From Opitutales bacterium (GTDB taxonomy: Bacteria; Verrucomicrobiota; Verrucomicrobiia; Opitutales; UBA2995), in assembly GCA_022824405.1 (NCBI GenBank), contig JAJDZZ010000049.1, positions 1 to 52,770 on the forward strand: DNA of 52,770 bases, in the 5' to 3' direction. Under the pieces are notes generated by a model. The model was not told where the DNA came from, searched no databases, and saw only the letters and a list, made by a program, of their open reading frames with translations. Positions 16,443 through 23,753 of this stretch are shown here, in pieces. The translations under genes and the position numbers were made by a program. Positions within the stretch are counted from its first letter, which is position 1. The number at the start of each line of letters is the position of its first letter.

Positions 16443-17000
16443 CTATAATCGCCTCCTTCCAAAAAGCGCCACCGGGGGTTGCCTTCCCAATTTTATGATA
16501 ATCCGGCATTCCCTGCTGGCAAGGGAAGGAAATTCCAAGTCTTCACCCAGGGCAATAGCGAGGCGGTGCACGGACCCTGGGGCCAGGGTATCAAGCGCTT
16601 CCGGCCCATCCTTCATGGGTGGGGCGAGAACGGCGATTGCGGCGACCGCTCCATCAAGGGTTCTTGCCCCTCCACCTGTCACGGCCAGCTCTATCGAGGC
16701 TGGCATGCCGGCTTCGATCTGCGGCGCCACGTCCTTTTCGACCCAGACCCAGGCTTGTACGGATCCGTTGCTCTCAAACTGGTTTTCGCCGTGTTCGACC
16801 AGCACCCCCTCAACCGCGACCTCACGGGCTATGCTGCCAAGGAAGAGCCATCCCGCCAGAATGAAAAACACCAAGCCGATGGCGGCGACTAGCAGACGCT
16901 CCCGCGGTGTGGAAATGGTCAGCAACCGGTCGAGTTGTTCACGCTTTTCCTTTGCTTCGGCAACTGTGTTGTGAAATGAGCCAAATGGATTATTGAACAC
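16443..17000 (-). CDS. short HlyD-like adaptor of the NHLM export system
   Basis: This 185-residue membrane-anchored protein has a basic coiled N-terminal segment (VAEAKEKREQLDRLLTIST), one transmembrane helix (LLVAAIGLVFFILAGWLFLG, about 37-56) and a periplasmic beta-rich part with an IEAGMPASIEL segment like the beta-barrel of HlyD-type adaptors. It is much shorter than typical periplasmic adaptors and shows no room for the long alpha-hairpin that reaches an outer-membrane channel. First gene of the leftward operon, one nucleotide before the C39 transporter. It probably couples the two ABC proteins to the periplasm or envelope. Confidence 0.82.
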   Translation of the reverse strand: MFNNPFGSFHNTVAEAKEKREQLDRLLTISTPRERLLVAAIGLVFFILAGWLFLGSIAREVAVEGVLVEHGENQFESNGSVQAWVWVEKDVAPQIEAGMPASIELAVTGGGARTLDGAVAAIAVLAPPMKDGPEALDTLAPGSVHRLAIALGEDLEFPSLASRECRIIIKLGRQPPVALFGRRRL

Positions 17001-17054
17001 GAGCGTGGGTAGCTACCTCATGTAGGTTAAGCATGTATGAAGAAAACCTCATCC

Positions 17055-17108
17055 TGCCTGGGCGAAAGATTCAGGGAATTATGTGCCAGCTTGCCCAGGC
17101 AAGGTCAA
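17055..17108 (-). promoter_or_regulatory. candidate promoter and operator of the RiPP export operon
   Basis: TGCCTGGGC (17055-17063) and GCCCAGGCA (17093-17101) form a perfect 9-bp inverted repeat with a 29-nt spacer. The right arm lies inside a second palindrome, CTTGCC-CA-GGCAAG (17090-17103). On the minus strand a TTGACC box (17108-17103) abuts it and a CATAAT box (17083-17078) follows after 19 nt, so a regulator bound here would control the operon starting at 17000. The promoter spacing is long and the call is tentative. Confidence 0.35.
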
Positions 17109-17228
17109 GTCCTAAGAAATGCCGGAAAGATCGGTTCGGCCTGCATTGGCCGGTCGCCAAAAAACGATTTGTAACCTCCATGAATCGAGCCCATAAAATA
17201 ATTCGCCCCGTTTAATCGACCTTTTTCC

Positions 17229-17990
17229 ATGCCTCATCAGGAGATACTGCTCGGAGTAAACATAGACCATTGTGCCACGGTTCGCCAGGCTCGTTACAGA
17301 GATTTCCACGTGACCGCGGGCGGCATCATTGAACCCGATCCGGTATTTTTTGCCCAGCAATGCGAATTGGCTGGGGCGGACAGTATAACGGTCCACCTGC
17401 GGGAAGACCGGCGGCACATTCAGGATCGGGACGTGGAGCGCCTGGGCGAAGCTTTGCGCCTGCCCCTTAACCTGGAAATGGCCCCTACCGAGGCCATGCT
17501 GGATATTGCCCTGGCCCTCGGGCCCGATTACGTCTGCATCGTCCCGGAAAACCGGCGGGAGGTGACCACCGAGGGCGGTCTCGATATCGTCCAGGCCCGG
17601 GAGCGCGTGGCAGAGGCGATCGGCGCCCTGCAAAGCGCCGGTGTCGTGGTCAGTCTGTTTATCGATCCCGACCCCGGGCAAATCCGGATGGCGGCGGAAT
17701 TGGGCGCTCCCGTGATCGAAATGCACACCGGCACATATGCCAATTCCTATTTCTCGGTTGAGAGGAAGCAGGAGTTTGCAAGGCTCCGGGAAGGGGCCGA
17801 ATTGGGCCATGGTCTGGGACTTACCGTCAACGCCGGGCACGGCATCAACTACGTAAATATTGCCGAAGTGCGGACGCTGCCCCACCTTCATGAACTCAAT
17901 ATAGGGCACAGCATCGTGAGCCGGTCCTTACTGACCGGGGTGAAAGAGGCGGTCAGGGAAATGAGGAGGTTGATGAATGTCGGAGGCTGA
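17229..17990 (+). CDS. pdxJ: pyridoxine 5'-phosphate synthase
   Basis: This 253-residue TIM-barrel enzyme condenses 1-deoxyxylulose 5-phosphate with 3-amino-1-hydroxyacetone 1-phosphate in the DXP-dependent vitamin B6 pathway. Signature segments are LLGVNIDHCATVRQARY at the N-terminus, DSITVHLREDRRHIQDRDV, LNLEMAPTEAMLDIA and VNAGHGINYVN. Length is normal for the family. Its last 14 nt overlap the start of acpS, so the two are coupled. It is divergent from the RiPP export operon and probably not part of the island. Confidence 0.97.
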   Translation: MPHQEILLGVNIDHCATVRQARYRDFHVTAGGIIEPDPVFFAQQCELAGADSITVHLREDRRHIQDRDVERLGEALRLPLNLEMAPTEAMLDIALALGPDYVCIVPENRREVTTEGGLDIVQARERVAEAIGALQSAGVVVSLFIDPDPGQIRMAAELGAPVIEMHTGTYANSYFSVERKQEFARLREGAELGHGLGLTVNAGHGINYVNIAEVRTLPHLHELNIGHSIVSRSLLTGVKEAVREMRRLMNVGG

Positions 17991-18420
17991 GGCTGGCCTG
18001 GCAGGATTGGCCTTGCGATTTCCCCGAGGCGGAACCGTTTTGAACGTCGGCGCCGACGTCATAGAAGTGGAACGGGTGGCCAAGGTATGCCGACGACGCA
18101 AGGAGCGGTTCCTCAAACGTGTGTTTACCGAGGAGGAACGGGAATATTGTTTCGGAAAATCCGACCCCTTCCCTCACTTGGCAGCCCGATTCGCCGCCAA
18201 AGAAGCGGTCTCGAAGGTGTTTTCCACTGGGATCGGAAAATTGTTTGGTTGGAAATCGTGCGGCATCTACCACGATCCCGGCATGCAGCCCTTAGTTCGG
18301 CTCGATGAGCAGGGAAATGCCCTTTTGCGCGCCCTGGATGCGACCGAGGTGCGCATCTCCCTTTCCCATACCAAAACGCTTGCCATGGCGGTAGCCATAC
18401 TTGTGAAAGAACAACCCTGA
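17977..18420 (+). CDS. acpS: holo-[acyl-carrier-protein] synthase
   Basis: This 147-residue protein transfers 4'-phosphopantetheine from CoA to acyl carrier protein. The family metal-binding motifs are present: the first Asp in VGADVIEVERV and the Glu in AARFAAKEAVSKV, and KLFGWKSCGI and SLSHTKTLAMA follow. The first 20 residues extend beyond the usual start and overlap pdxJ, so a shorter start is possible, though the overlap suggests translational coupling. Confidence 0.95.
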   Translation: MSEAEAGLAGLALRFPRGGTVLNVGADVIEVERVAKVCRRRKERFLKRVFTEEEREYCFGKSDPFPHLAARFAAKEAVSKVFSTGIGKLFGWKSCGIYHDPGMQPLVRLDEQGNALLRALDATEVRISLSHTKTLAMAVAILVKEQP

Positions 18421-18433
18421 GTCTGCCTAAGCG

Positions 18434-19996
18434 GTGAAGACCGATTATATCCACCCCATCCTTTCCTGTGCTCAATCGCGGGAATGGGAAGAGACATTAT
18501 TGGGTAATGACTCCGGCCGGCAATGGGAAGCCATGAACCGGGCCGGTTCGGCTTTGGCGGATTCCCTGTCCTTGGATATTCCGGAGCGCATGGGTAATCG
18601 GACCCCCGAGGCAGCGCTGATATTGGTGGGCAAGGGCCACAATGGGGGAGACGCCATCATCGCCCTGAGGCATATCCTGAACCGGTTTGGGGCAATGCGC
18701 GCCTTTCTGGTATTTCCCTCCGGTCTGACAAGAGTGAGGCCTTTGGTGCGGCGGTGTCTGGATGATTTGCAAGTTGCCCATTCTTCCCGCCTTTCATTCG
18801 CCTCCCTGAGAAAGGGAAATGCCCCATCCATAGCGTCTCAAATCAGGGGCTTGATCGGGGGTGTCCCAATCGACCTCTGCCTGGATGGGGTGTTGGGCAT
18901 GCAGTTTCGTCCGCCTTTGCGGAGTCCGGTGCGGGAATTGTTGGAAGTGGTAAACGGGATGAAGGAAATTGCTTTGCGAGCGGCCGTCGATATTCCCACC
19001 GGCCTGGGGGACCACTCGGATGACTTGGCTTTCAAGGTGGATTTTACCTATGCCACCGGCATTGCCAAACGGCCGCTTTTCGAGGCTTCCAACCGTTCGA
19101 GGACAGGCCGTATCCGCTATTTGGATTTGGGATTTTTCGACGGGTGTGTCGCCGTCGATAGCGCCGGGGTCCTGACCGACGGCATCTTGGAATTTCGTCG
19201 GGAATTGAGGGATTCTCAGGTGCACAAGAAGACCTTCGGGCATCTTTTTATCGTAGGTGGTTCCGCCAACATGCCAGGCGCCATTCTCATGGCGGTGCGG
19301 GCGGCGCTCAAGAGCGGTGTTGGATTGGTTACGGCATTTGTGCCCGAGAGCATTGCGGCAGAGGCGGCGGCAAATTTCCCGGAAGCCATGTGGGTAGCCC
19401 TGCCCCAGAACCCGACGGACGGTGGGCTGACCCTGGAGGGAGTGAAGCGGGTCCTTCCCCTGGTTTCGCGAGCCACCGGTTGGGTGATTGGTCCGGGCAT
19501 GGGGACGGGCCGGGAGACCGAGGCCTTCATTAAAGGGATTCTCGACCTGTCCGACCAACCGGTTCTTTTGGATGCCGATGCCTTGCAGCCTTGCATTGTT
19601 GGGCGGGATTGGCGTTGCCGTCCCTGTGTTTTAACCCCGCATGTGGGGGAGTTTATCCGGCTTTCCCAACGGTCTCCGGGGGTATCGGTGGACGATTCGG
19701 AAGTAATGGAATTTGCCGGGTCCCACCATCTGACCGTCTGCTTGAAGGGTTCTCCCACCCGGATCGTGCATGGCCGTTGGCCGATCGCCAGCCCCTATGG
19801 AGGACCGGTTTTGGCACGCGGCGGAAGTGGCGACCTATTGGCCGGCCTGGTGGGGGGGCGCATCGCCATACCGGGAAATGACTTTGCCAGGGCGGTTTGC
19901 CAAGGGGTGGCCTGGCACGGGTGGGCGGCGGATCGTCTGGCCCGGGAAAAGGGGCAGGTGGCAGCCAAAGCCACTGATATTTTGGATTTCCTTTAG
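18434..19996 (+). CDS. nnrD: bifunctional NAD(P)H-hydrate epimerase / dehydratase
   Basis: This 520-residue fusion repairs hydrated NAD(P)H. The N-terminal half resembles the epimerase YjeF_N, with GKGHNGGDAIIAL in place of the usual GxGNNGGDG. The C-terminal half is the ADP- or ATP-dependent dehydratase of the ribokinase-like fold (IVGGSANMPGAILMAV, LLDADAL, LTPHVGEFIRL, RGGSGDLLAGLVGG). Translation starts at GTG 18434, 13 nt after acpS. It is probably cotranscribed with pdxJ-acpS and dprA. Confidence 0.93.
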   Translation: MKTDYIHPILSCAQSREWEETLLGNDSGRQWEAMNRAGSALADSLSLDIPERMGNRTPEAALILVGKGHNGGDAIIALRHILNRFGAMRAFLVFPSGLTRVRPLVRRCLDDLQVAHSSRLSFASLRKGNAPSIASQIRGLIGGVPIDLCLDGVLGMQFRPPLRSPVRELLEVVNGMKEIALRAAVDIPTGLGDHSDDLAFKVDFTYATGIAKRPLFEASNRSRTGRIRYLDLGFFDGCVAVDSAGVLTDGILEFRRELRDSQVHKKTFGHLFIVGGSANMPGAILMAVRAALKSGVGLVTAFVPESIAAEAAANFPEAMWVALPQNPTDGGLTLEGVKRVLPLVSRATGWVIGPGMGTGRETEAFIKGILDLSDQPVLLDADALQPCIVGRDWRCRPCVLTPHVGEFIRLSQRSPGVSVDDSEVMEFAGSHHLTVCLKGSPTRIVHGRWPIASPYGGPVLARGGSGDLLAGLVGGRIAIPGNDFARAVCQGVAWHGWAADRLAREKGQVAAKATDILDFL

Positions 19997-20030
19997 TCGG
20001 AGGGGTCTGCAAACTGTCGACCCTCAATTT

Positions 20031-21155
20031 ATGCCCATCTCCCCGCTGTCCCGCAAACAGGCATTCCTCGTTCTGAATGGTCTACCCGAAATCGGTCCCG
20101 TAACCTTGCGCAGGTTGATGGACGCCTTTAACGGGGACCCCGTTTCCATTTTCACCGCCCCGGCCAATCGGCTCAGGTCCGTCCGGGGAGTGGGCCAAAA
20201 GATCGTGAATACTTTGCGGGGCTGGGAGAATCACTTCAATTTGCAAAAGCAGTGCGAAAGGATGGAACGATCGGGCATTCGCTTTGTGGTGGCGGAATCG
20301 GACCGGTACCCTCCTTTGTTAAAGGAGATTTATGATCCTCCGATTGGTTTGTATTGGCGTGGAGACTATACCCTCGATGGCCCGGCCGTGGCCATTGTGG
20401 GAAGCCGAACCACCACGGTTTATGGACGGCGCATGGCGCGGAAACTGGGACGAGAGTTGGCGGGAAGCGGGTTTTGCGTGGTCAGCGGCGGGGCCCGCGG
20501 GGTGGACACCGAAGCCCATAAAGGGGCCTTGGAGGCGGAAGGTAAAACCGTGTCGGTGATGGGCTGTGGCATGGATATCGTCTATCCTCCCGAGAATTTT
20601 GAATTGTACAACCGGATTGCCCGAACCGGAGCGGTTTTGAGTGAGTTTCCCTTTGGCCGCCGAGCCGATCGGCAGACTTTTCCCATGCGCAACCGCATCA
20701 TCAGCGGCATGTGTCAGGCCCTGGTTGTAGTGGAGTCCAACCTCAGCGGAGGGAGTATGATTTCGGCCCGTTTTGCGGCTGAACAGGATCGCACCGTATT
20801 TGCCATTCCCGGAAGAATCGATCAGGCTACCAGCCGCGGCTGCCATCAATTGATCCGGGAAGGCGCCATTCTGTTGTCGAAACCTTCCGATGTGGCGGAA
20901 GAACTCGGGTATTTGATCGGGAACAGCCAGACCTCCGATGCAACGGGGGCAACCCCAACGGGGCCGGAGTTGTCCCAAGATGAGCGGCTCATCCTGGGAC
21001 ATTTCCAGGGGGGAGAAATATTGGATATGGATCGGCTGATCGACCTGACTGGCAAAACGTCACCCGAATTGGCCTCGGCCCTCATGTTACTGGAGTTGAA
21101 ACACCTGGTGGTCAAACGCTTCGACGGGACCTTCGAAGCGATTGGGGAAGGCTAG
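20031..21155 (+). CDS. dprA: DNA-processing protein DprA
   Basis: This 374-residue protein loads RecA on incoming single-stranded DNA during natural transformation. An N-terminal helix-hairpin-helix-like region (LPEIGPVTLRRLMDAF, VRGVGQKIV) is followed by the Rossmann-like DprA domain (VSGGARGVDTEAHKGAL, MGCGMDIVYPPEN, SEFPFG, FPMRNRIISGM). A C-terminal winged-helix-like segment ends the protein (DMDRLIDLTGKTSPELASAL). ATG 20031 is chosen 34 nt after the upstream gene; the frame is open further upstream through nnrD but that stretch is not DprA-like. Confidence 0.95.
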   Translation: MPISPLSRKQAFLVLNGLPEIGPVTLRRLMDAFNGDPVSIFTAPANRLRSVRGVGQKIVNTLRGWENHFNLQKQCERMERSGIRFVVAESDRYPPLLKEIYDPPIGLYWRGDYTLDGPAVAIVGSRTTTVYGRRMARKLGRELAGSGFCVVSGGARGVDTEAHKGALEAEGKTVSVMGCGMDIVYPPENFELYNRIARTGAVLSEFPFGRRADRQTFPMRNRIISGMCQALVVVESNLSGGSMISARFAAEQDRTVFAIPGRIDQATSRGCHQLIREGAILLSKPSDVAEELGYLIGNSQTSDATGATPTGPELSQDERLILGHFQGGEILDMDRLIDLTGKTSPELASALMLLELKHLVVKRFDGTFEAIGEG

Positions 21156-21164
21156 GGAAATCGG

Positions 21165-21509
21165 TCACCCGGGCGGCCAGGACATTTGGCGGCCGCCCAG
21201 CAAATGCACGTGCAAATGGGGAACGGCTTCTCCTCCATCAGGGCCATTGTTGATGACAATGCGAAAACCACCGTTCAGGTTCAGTTGGCGCGCCACCTTT
21301 TTTGCGGTCAGGAGAAGGTGACCCAGCAGAGCCTGATCCGATGCATCGGCCAGGGCCGTTCGAGGGATGGGTTTCCTCGGAATTATCAGAATATGGACCG
21401 GGGCCTGGGGATCGATGTCGCGGATGGCTACGCAATGTTCGTCCTCGTGCTCAAACCGTCCCGGTATCTCACGTTCGATGATTTTGGTGAATAGGGATTT
21501 CTCAGGCAT
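21165..21509 (-). CDS. HIT family nucleotide-binding hydrolase
   Basis: This 114-residue histidine-triad protein is of the HINT/protein kinase C inhibitor type, which hydrolyses nucleoside phosphoramidates. The triad is VPHLHVHLLGG near the C-terminus, and FTKIIEREIPG, VAIRDIDPQAPVHILIIPRK and FRIVINNG are typical. ATG 21509 is chosen, 3 nt beyond the stop of the upstream 160-residue gene. It is the third gene of a likely nrdR operon. Confidence 0.95.
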   Translation of the reverse strand: MPEKSLFTKIIEREIPGRFEHEDEHCVAIRDIDPQAPVHILIIPRKPIPRTALADASDQALLGHLLLTAKKVARQLNLNGGFRIVINNGPDGGEAVPHLHVHLLGGRQMSWPPG

Positions 21510-21511
21510 GA

Positions 21512-21994
21512 CTACATGATGATGAGGGTTAGTTCGGAATTGCCAGTCGTCCAATGGGCCGCCAGTCGGCGCAAATATTCGACGGCCTCTTCATATTCGG
21601 CGTCCAGTTTGGAGTTCCACTTTTTTCGCCTTCCCTGTATGGCTTTGCGCAAACCGGTGCCCAGGAACAGGGCACGGGGATATCCGGCAATCTGTTTGAG
21701 ACCCGCAACGATCTCCTCCCGGGCCCAGAGCGGATTAAAGGGGCATTGACCGGAAAAGGCGTCCCAATGGAAAAACCCGAAGTTGCGATCCCGGGTCAGG
21801 TATTTTTCCAGGAGTCGGACCAGGGCCTGGTTGAAATCCTCATTGGCCCCGCCAATTTCCGGATCGCCGGTGGCGGAAAAATTGATGGCGCGCTCGATTT
21901 CTCGGGCCAGGTAGAGGTCATTGCCGGTGAGCAGGGGAAAGAGAGTGTTGAGGATATGCAAACGGGCCATCCTCTCGCGTCGATCGGCTTGCAT
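21512..21994 (-). CDS. conserved-looking hypothetical protein between nrdR and the HIT gene
   Basis: I cannot assign this 160-residue protein. It is soluble and helix-rich, with NDLYLAREIERAINFSAT near the N-terminus, a Phe/Trp-rich middle (FGFFHWDAFSGQCPFNPLWA) and a basic stretch (GRRKKWNSK). It starts 5 nt after nrdR and ends 3 nt before the HIT gene, which suggests a three-gene operon and therefore a real gene. Confidence 0.8.
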   Translation of the reverse strand: MQADRRERMARLHILNTLFPLLTGNDLYLAREIERAINFSATGDPEIGGANEDFNQALVRLLEKYLTRDRNFGFFHWDAFSGQCPFNPLWAREEIVAGLKQIAGYPRALFLGTGLRKAIQGRRKKWNSKLDAEYEEAVEYLRRLAAHWTTGNSELTLIIM

Positions 21995-21998
21995 GGGA

Positions 21999-22448
21999 TC
22001 AGGGTTTCAAATCGGAGATTTCCTTCAACAGTTCGTCGATTTCGCGAAAATCTTTGTAAACACAGAGGAAACGCACATAGGCAATGGGATCGATTTGTTT
22101 CAGGCGCGTCATGATTCTTTCGCCGATGGCGTGCCCGGGGATCTCGTATTCGTAGTCCTTCATCAGGTCTTCGATGACATCGTTGACCAACAGGTGGATC
22201 TGTTCCACGTCCACCGGCCGCTTTATCGTGGCCTTGCGGATTCCATCGACCATTTTATTGCGGTCGAATTCTTCTCTCCGGCCATCCCGTTTGCGGACCA
22301 TCATTCCCTCCCGCTGGACTTCCTCTATCGTGTTGAACCGATGGCCGCAATCCAGGCATTGGCGCCGCCGCCGAATGGAAGCGGTTTCCTTGACAACGCG
22401 GGAATCGATTACCTTGTTGTCGGAAGAAGCACAAAGCGGGCACTTCAT
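21999..22448 (-). CDS. nrdR: transcriptional repressor of ribonucleotide reductase genes
   Basis: This 149-residue NrdR has an N-terminal zinc ribbon ([15 protein letters not shown], then CLDCGHRF) and an ATP-cone domain ([20 protein letters not shown] through [15 protein letters not shown]). It senses ATP/dATP and represses nrd operons by binding NrdR boxes. It is divergent from the UDP-glucuronate decarboxylase gene. Length and motifs are standard. Confidence 0.97.
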   Translation of the reverse strand: MKCPLCASSDNKVIDSRVVKETASIRRRRQCLDCGHRFNTIEEVQREGMMVRKRDGRREEFDRNKMVDGIRKATIKRPVDVEQIHLLVNDVIEDLMKDYEYEIPGHAIGERIMTRLKQIDPIAYVRFLCVYKDFREIDELLKEISDLKP

Positions 22449-22596
22449 GGGGAATGGGGATCAGGGGGCCAAGTTGTGTAGATCAGGCTTAAGGCAGAGT
22501 AGGGGAGGGTCAAGCGAGTTGCCGTCTCGCTCGGGGAGAAGGGCCGGCTAAAATTGACTTTTCAATACGGAAAAGGCGGGCTAAAACAACCCGCAC

Positions 22597-23556
22597 ATGA
22601 GTTTACGCATTTTGGTTACAGGGGGGGCGGGATTCCTGGGTAGCAATCTGTGTGACCGCTTGTTGTCGGACGGCCACGAGGTGGTTTGCATGGACAACCT
22701 GTTCACCGGCAGGAAAGTGAACATCGAACACCACTTTCAAAATCCCAAATTCGAATTCATCCGGCACGACGTGGTGGATCCTTTCAAGGTGGAGGTGGAC
22801 CAAATCTATAATCTGGCCTGCCCCGCCTCACCGGTGCACTACCGCTACAATGCCATCAAGACCATAAAGACCTCGGTAATGGGCATGATCAACTGCCTGG
22901 GTCTGGCCAAACGGGTCAATGCCCGTATTCTTCAGGCCTCGACCTCGGAAGTATATGGCGATCCGAAGGTGCATCCTCAATCGGAAGATTATTGGGGCCA
23001 CGTCAACCCGATCGGCCCCCGTTCCTGTTACGACGAAGGGAAGCGGTGCGCGGAAACGCTATGCTTCGATTACCACCGGCAAAACGACGTCGATATCCGC
23101 ATCGTGCGGATTTTCAATACTTATGGGCCCCGCATGCATCCCGACGACGGGAGGGTCGTTTCCAATTTTATAGGTCAGGCCTTGAGGGGGGATGACTTGA
23201 CCGTGCATGGAGACGGCAGGCAAACCCGCTCCTTTTGCTACGTGAGCGATCTGATAGAAGGTATGGTGCGGATGATGAACCAGGACCATGTGACGGGCCC
23301 CCTGAACCTGGGCAACCCGGGGGAATGCACCATACGCGAACTTGCCCGACATATCATCGACCTCACCGAAACCTCATCTGAAATTGTTCACTGTGAATTG
23401 CCTATGGACGATCCCAGGCAACGGCGTCCCAACGTAGACTTGGCCGAGAAATTCCTGGATAATTGGCGCCCCCTGGTGCCATTGGTCGAGGGTTTGCAAA
23501 AAACCATCCGGCACTTCCGTGAGACCCTCGGTATTGGGGCCGGGATCCAAGTCTGA
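22597..23556 (+). CDS. uxs: UDP-glucuronate decarboxylase (UDP-xylose synthase)
   Basis: This 319-residue short-chain dehydrogenase/reductase family enzyme converts UDP-glucuronate to UDP-xylose with bound NAD. The N-terminus has [11 protein letters not shown], and the catalytic Tyr-x3-Lys occurs in [13 protein letters not shown]. Segments diagnostic of UXS over other epimerases are [34 protein letters not shown] and [21 protein letters not shown]. It supplies sugar nucleotides for surface polysaccharide. A terminator follows immediately. Confidence 0.95.
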   Translation: MSLRILVTGGAGFLGSNLCDRLLSDGHEVVCMDNLFTGRKVNIEHHFQNPKFEFIRHDVVDPFKVEVDQIYNLACPASPVHYRYNAIKTIKTSVMGMINCLGLAKRVNARILQASTSEVYGDPKVHPQSEDYWGHVNPIGPRSCYDEGKRCAETLCFDYHRQNDVDIRIVRIFNTYGPRMHPDDGRVVSNFIGQALRGDDLTVHGDGRQTRSFCYVSDLIEGMVRMMNQDHVTGPLNLGNPGECTIRELARHIIDLTETSSEIVHCELPMDDPRQRRPNVDLAEKFLDNWRPLVPLVEGLQKTIRHFRETLGIGAGIQV

Positions 23557-23559
23557 TGG

Positions 23560-23581
23560 GACCCGTCGGGGTCATTTTTTT
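23560..23581 (+). terminator. intrinsic terminator after UDP-xylose synthase gene
   Basis: GACCC-GTCG-GGGTC forms a 5-bp GC-rich stem followed at once by ATTTTTTT. This is a classic Rho-independent terminator, 4 nt after the stop codon. The 172 nt from here to secA show no further gene. Confidence 0.75.
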
Positions 23582-23753
23582 GGAATCCTGACGAAGCTTG
23601 CGGTGTCAACCGATTCAAGGATTGACCCGTTCCTCGGTAAGCCGACCCTTTTCCACATGCGCAAAGGCATCACATTTATTCAGCATTATCCCGGCAAATC
23701 TGCGGTTGCTTCCGCGTAGGGAACGACCTAGATTCCACCGTTCTTAATGAGCC

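Noticed and set aside
5328-17000. Island as a PEARL/ammosamide-like pathway
   Set aside because: A Trp-ended leader peptide and halogenase-like gene fit superficially, but no LanB-like peptide-aminoacyl-tRNA ligase is encoded in the window, so I do not claim that class.
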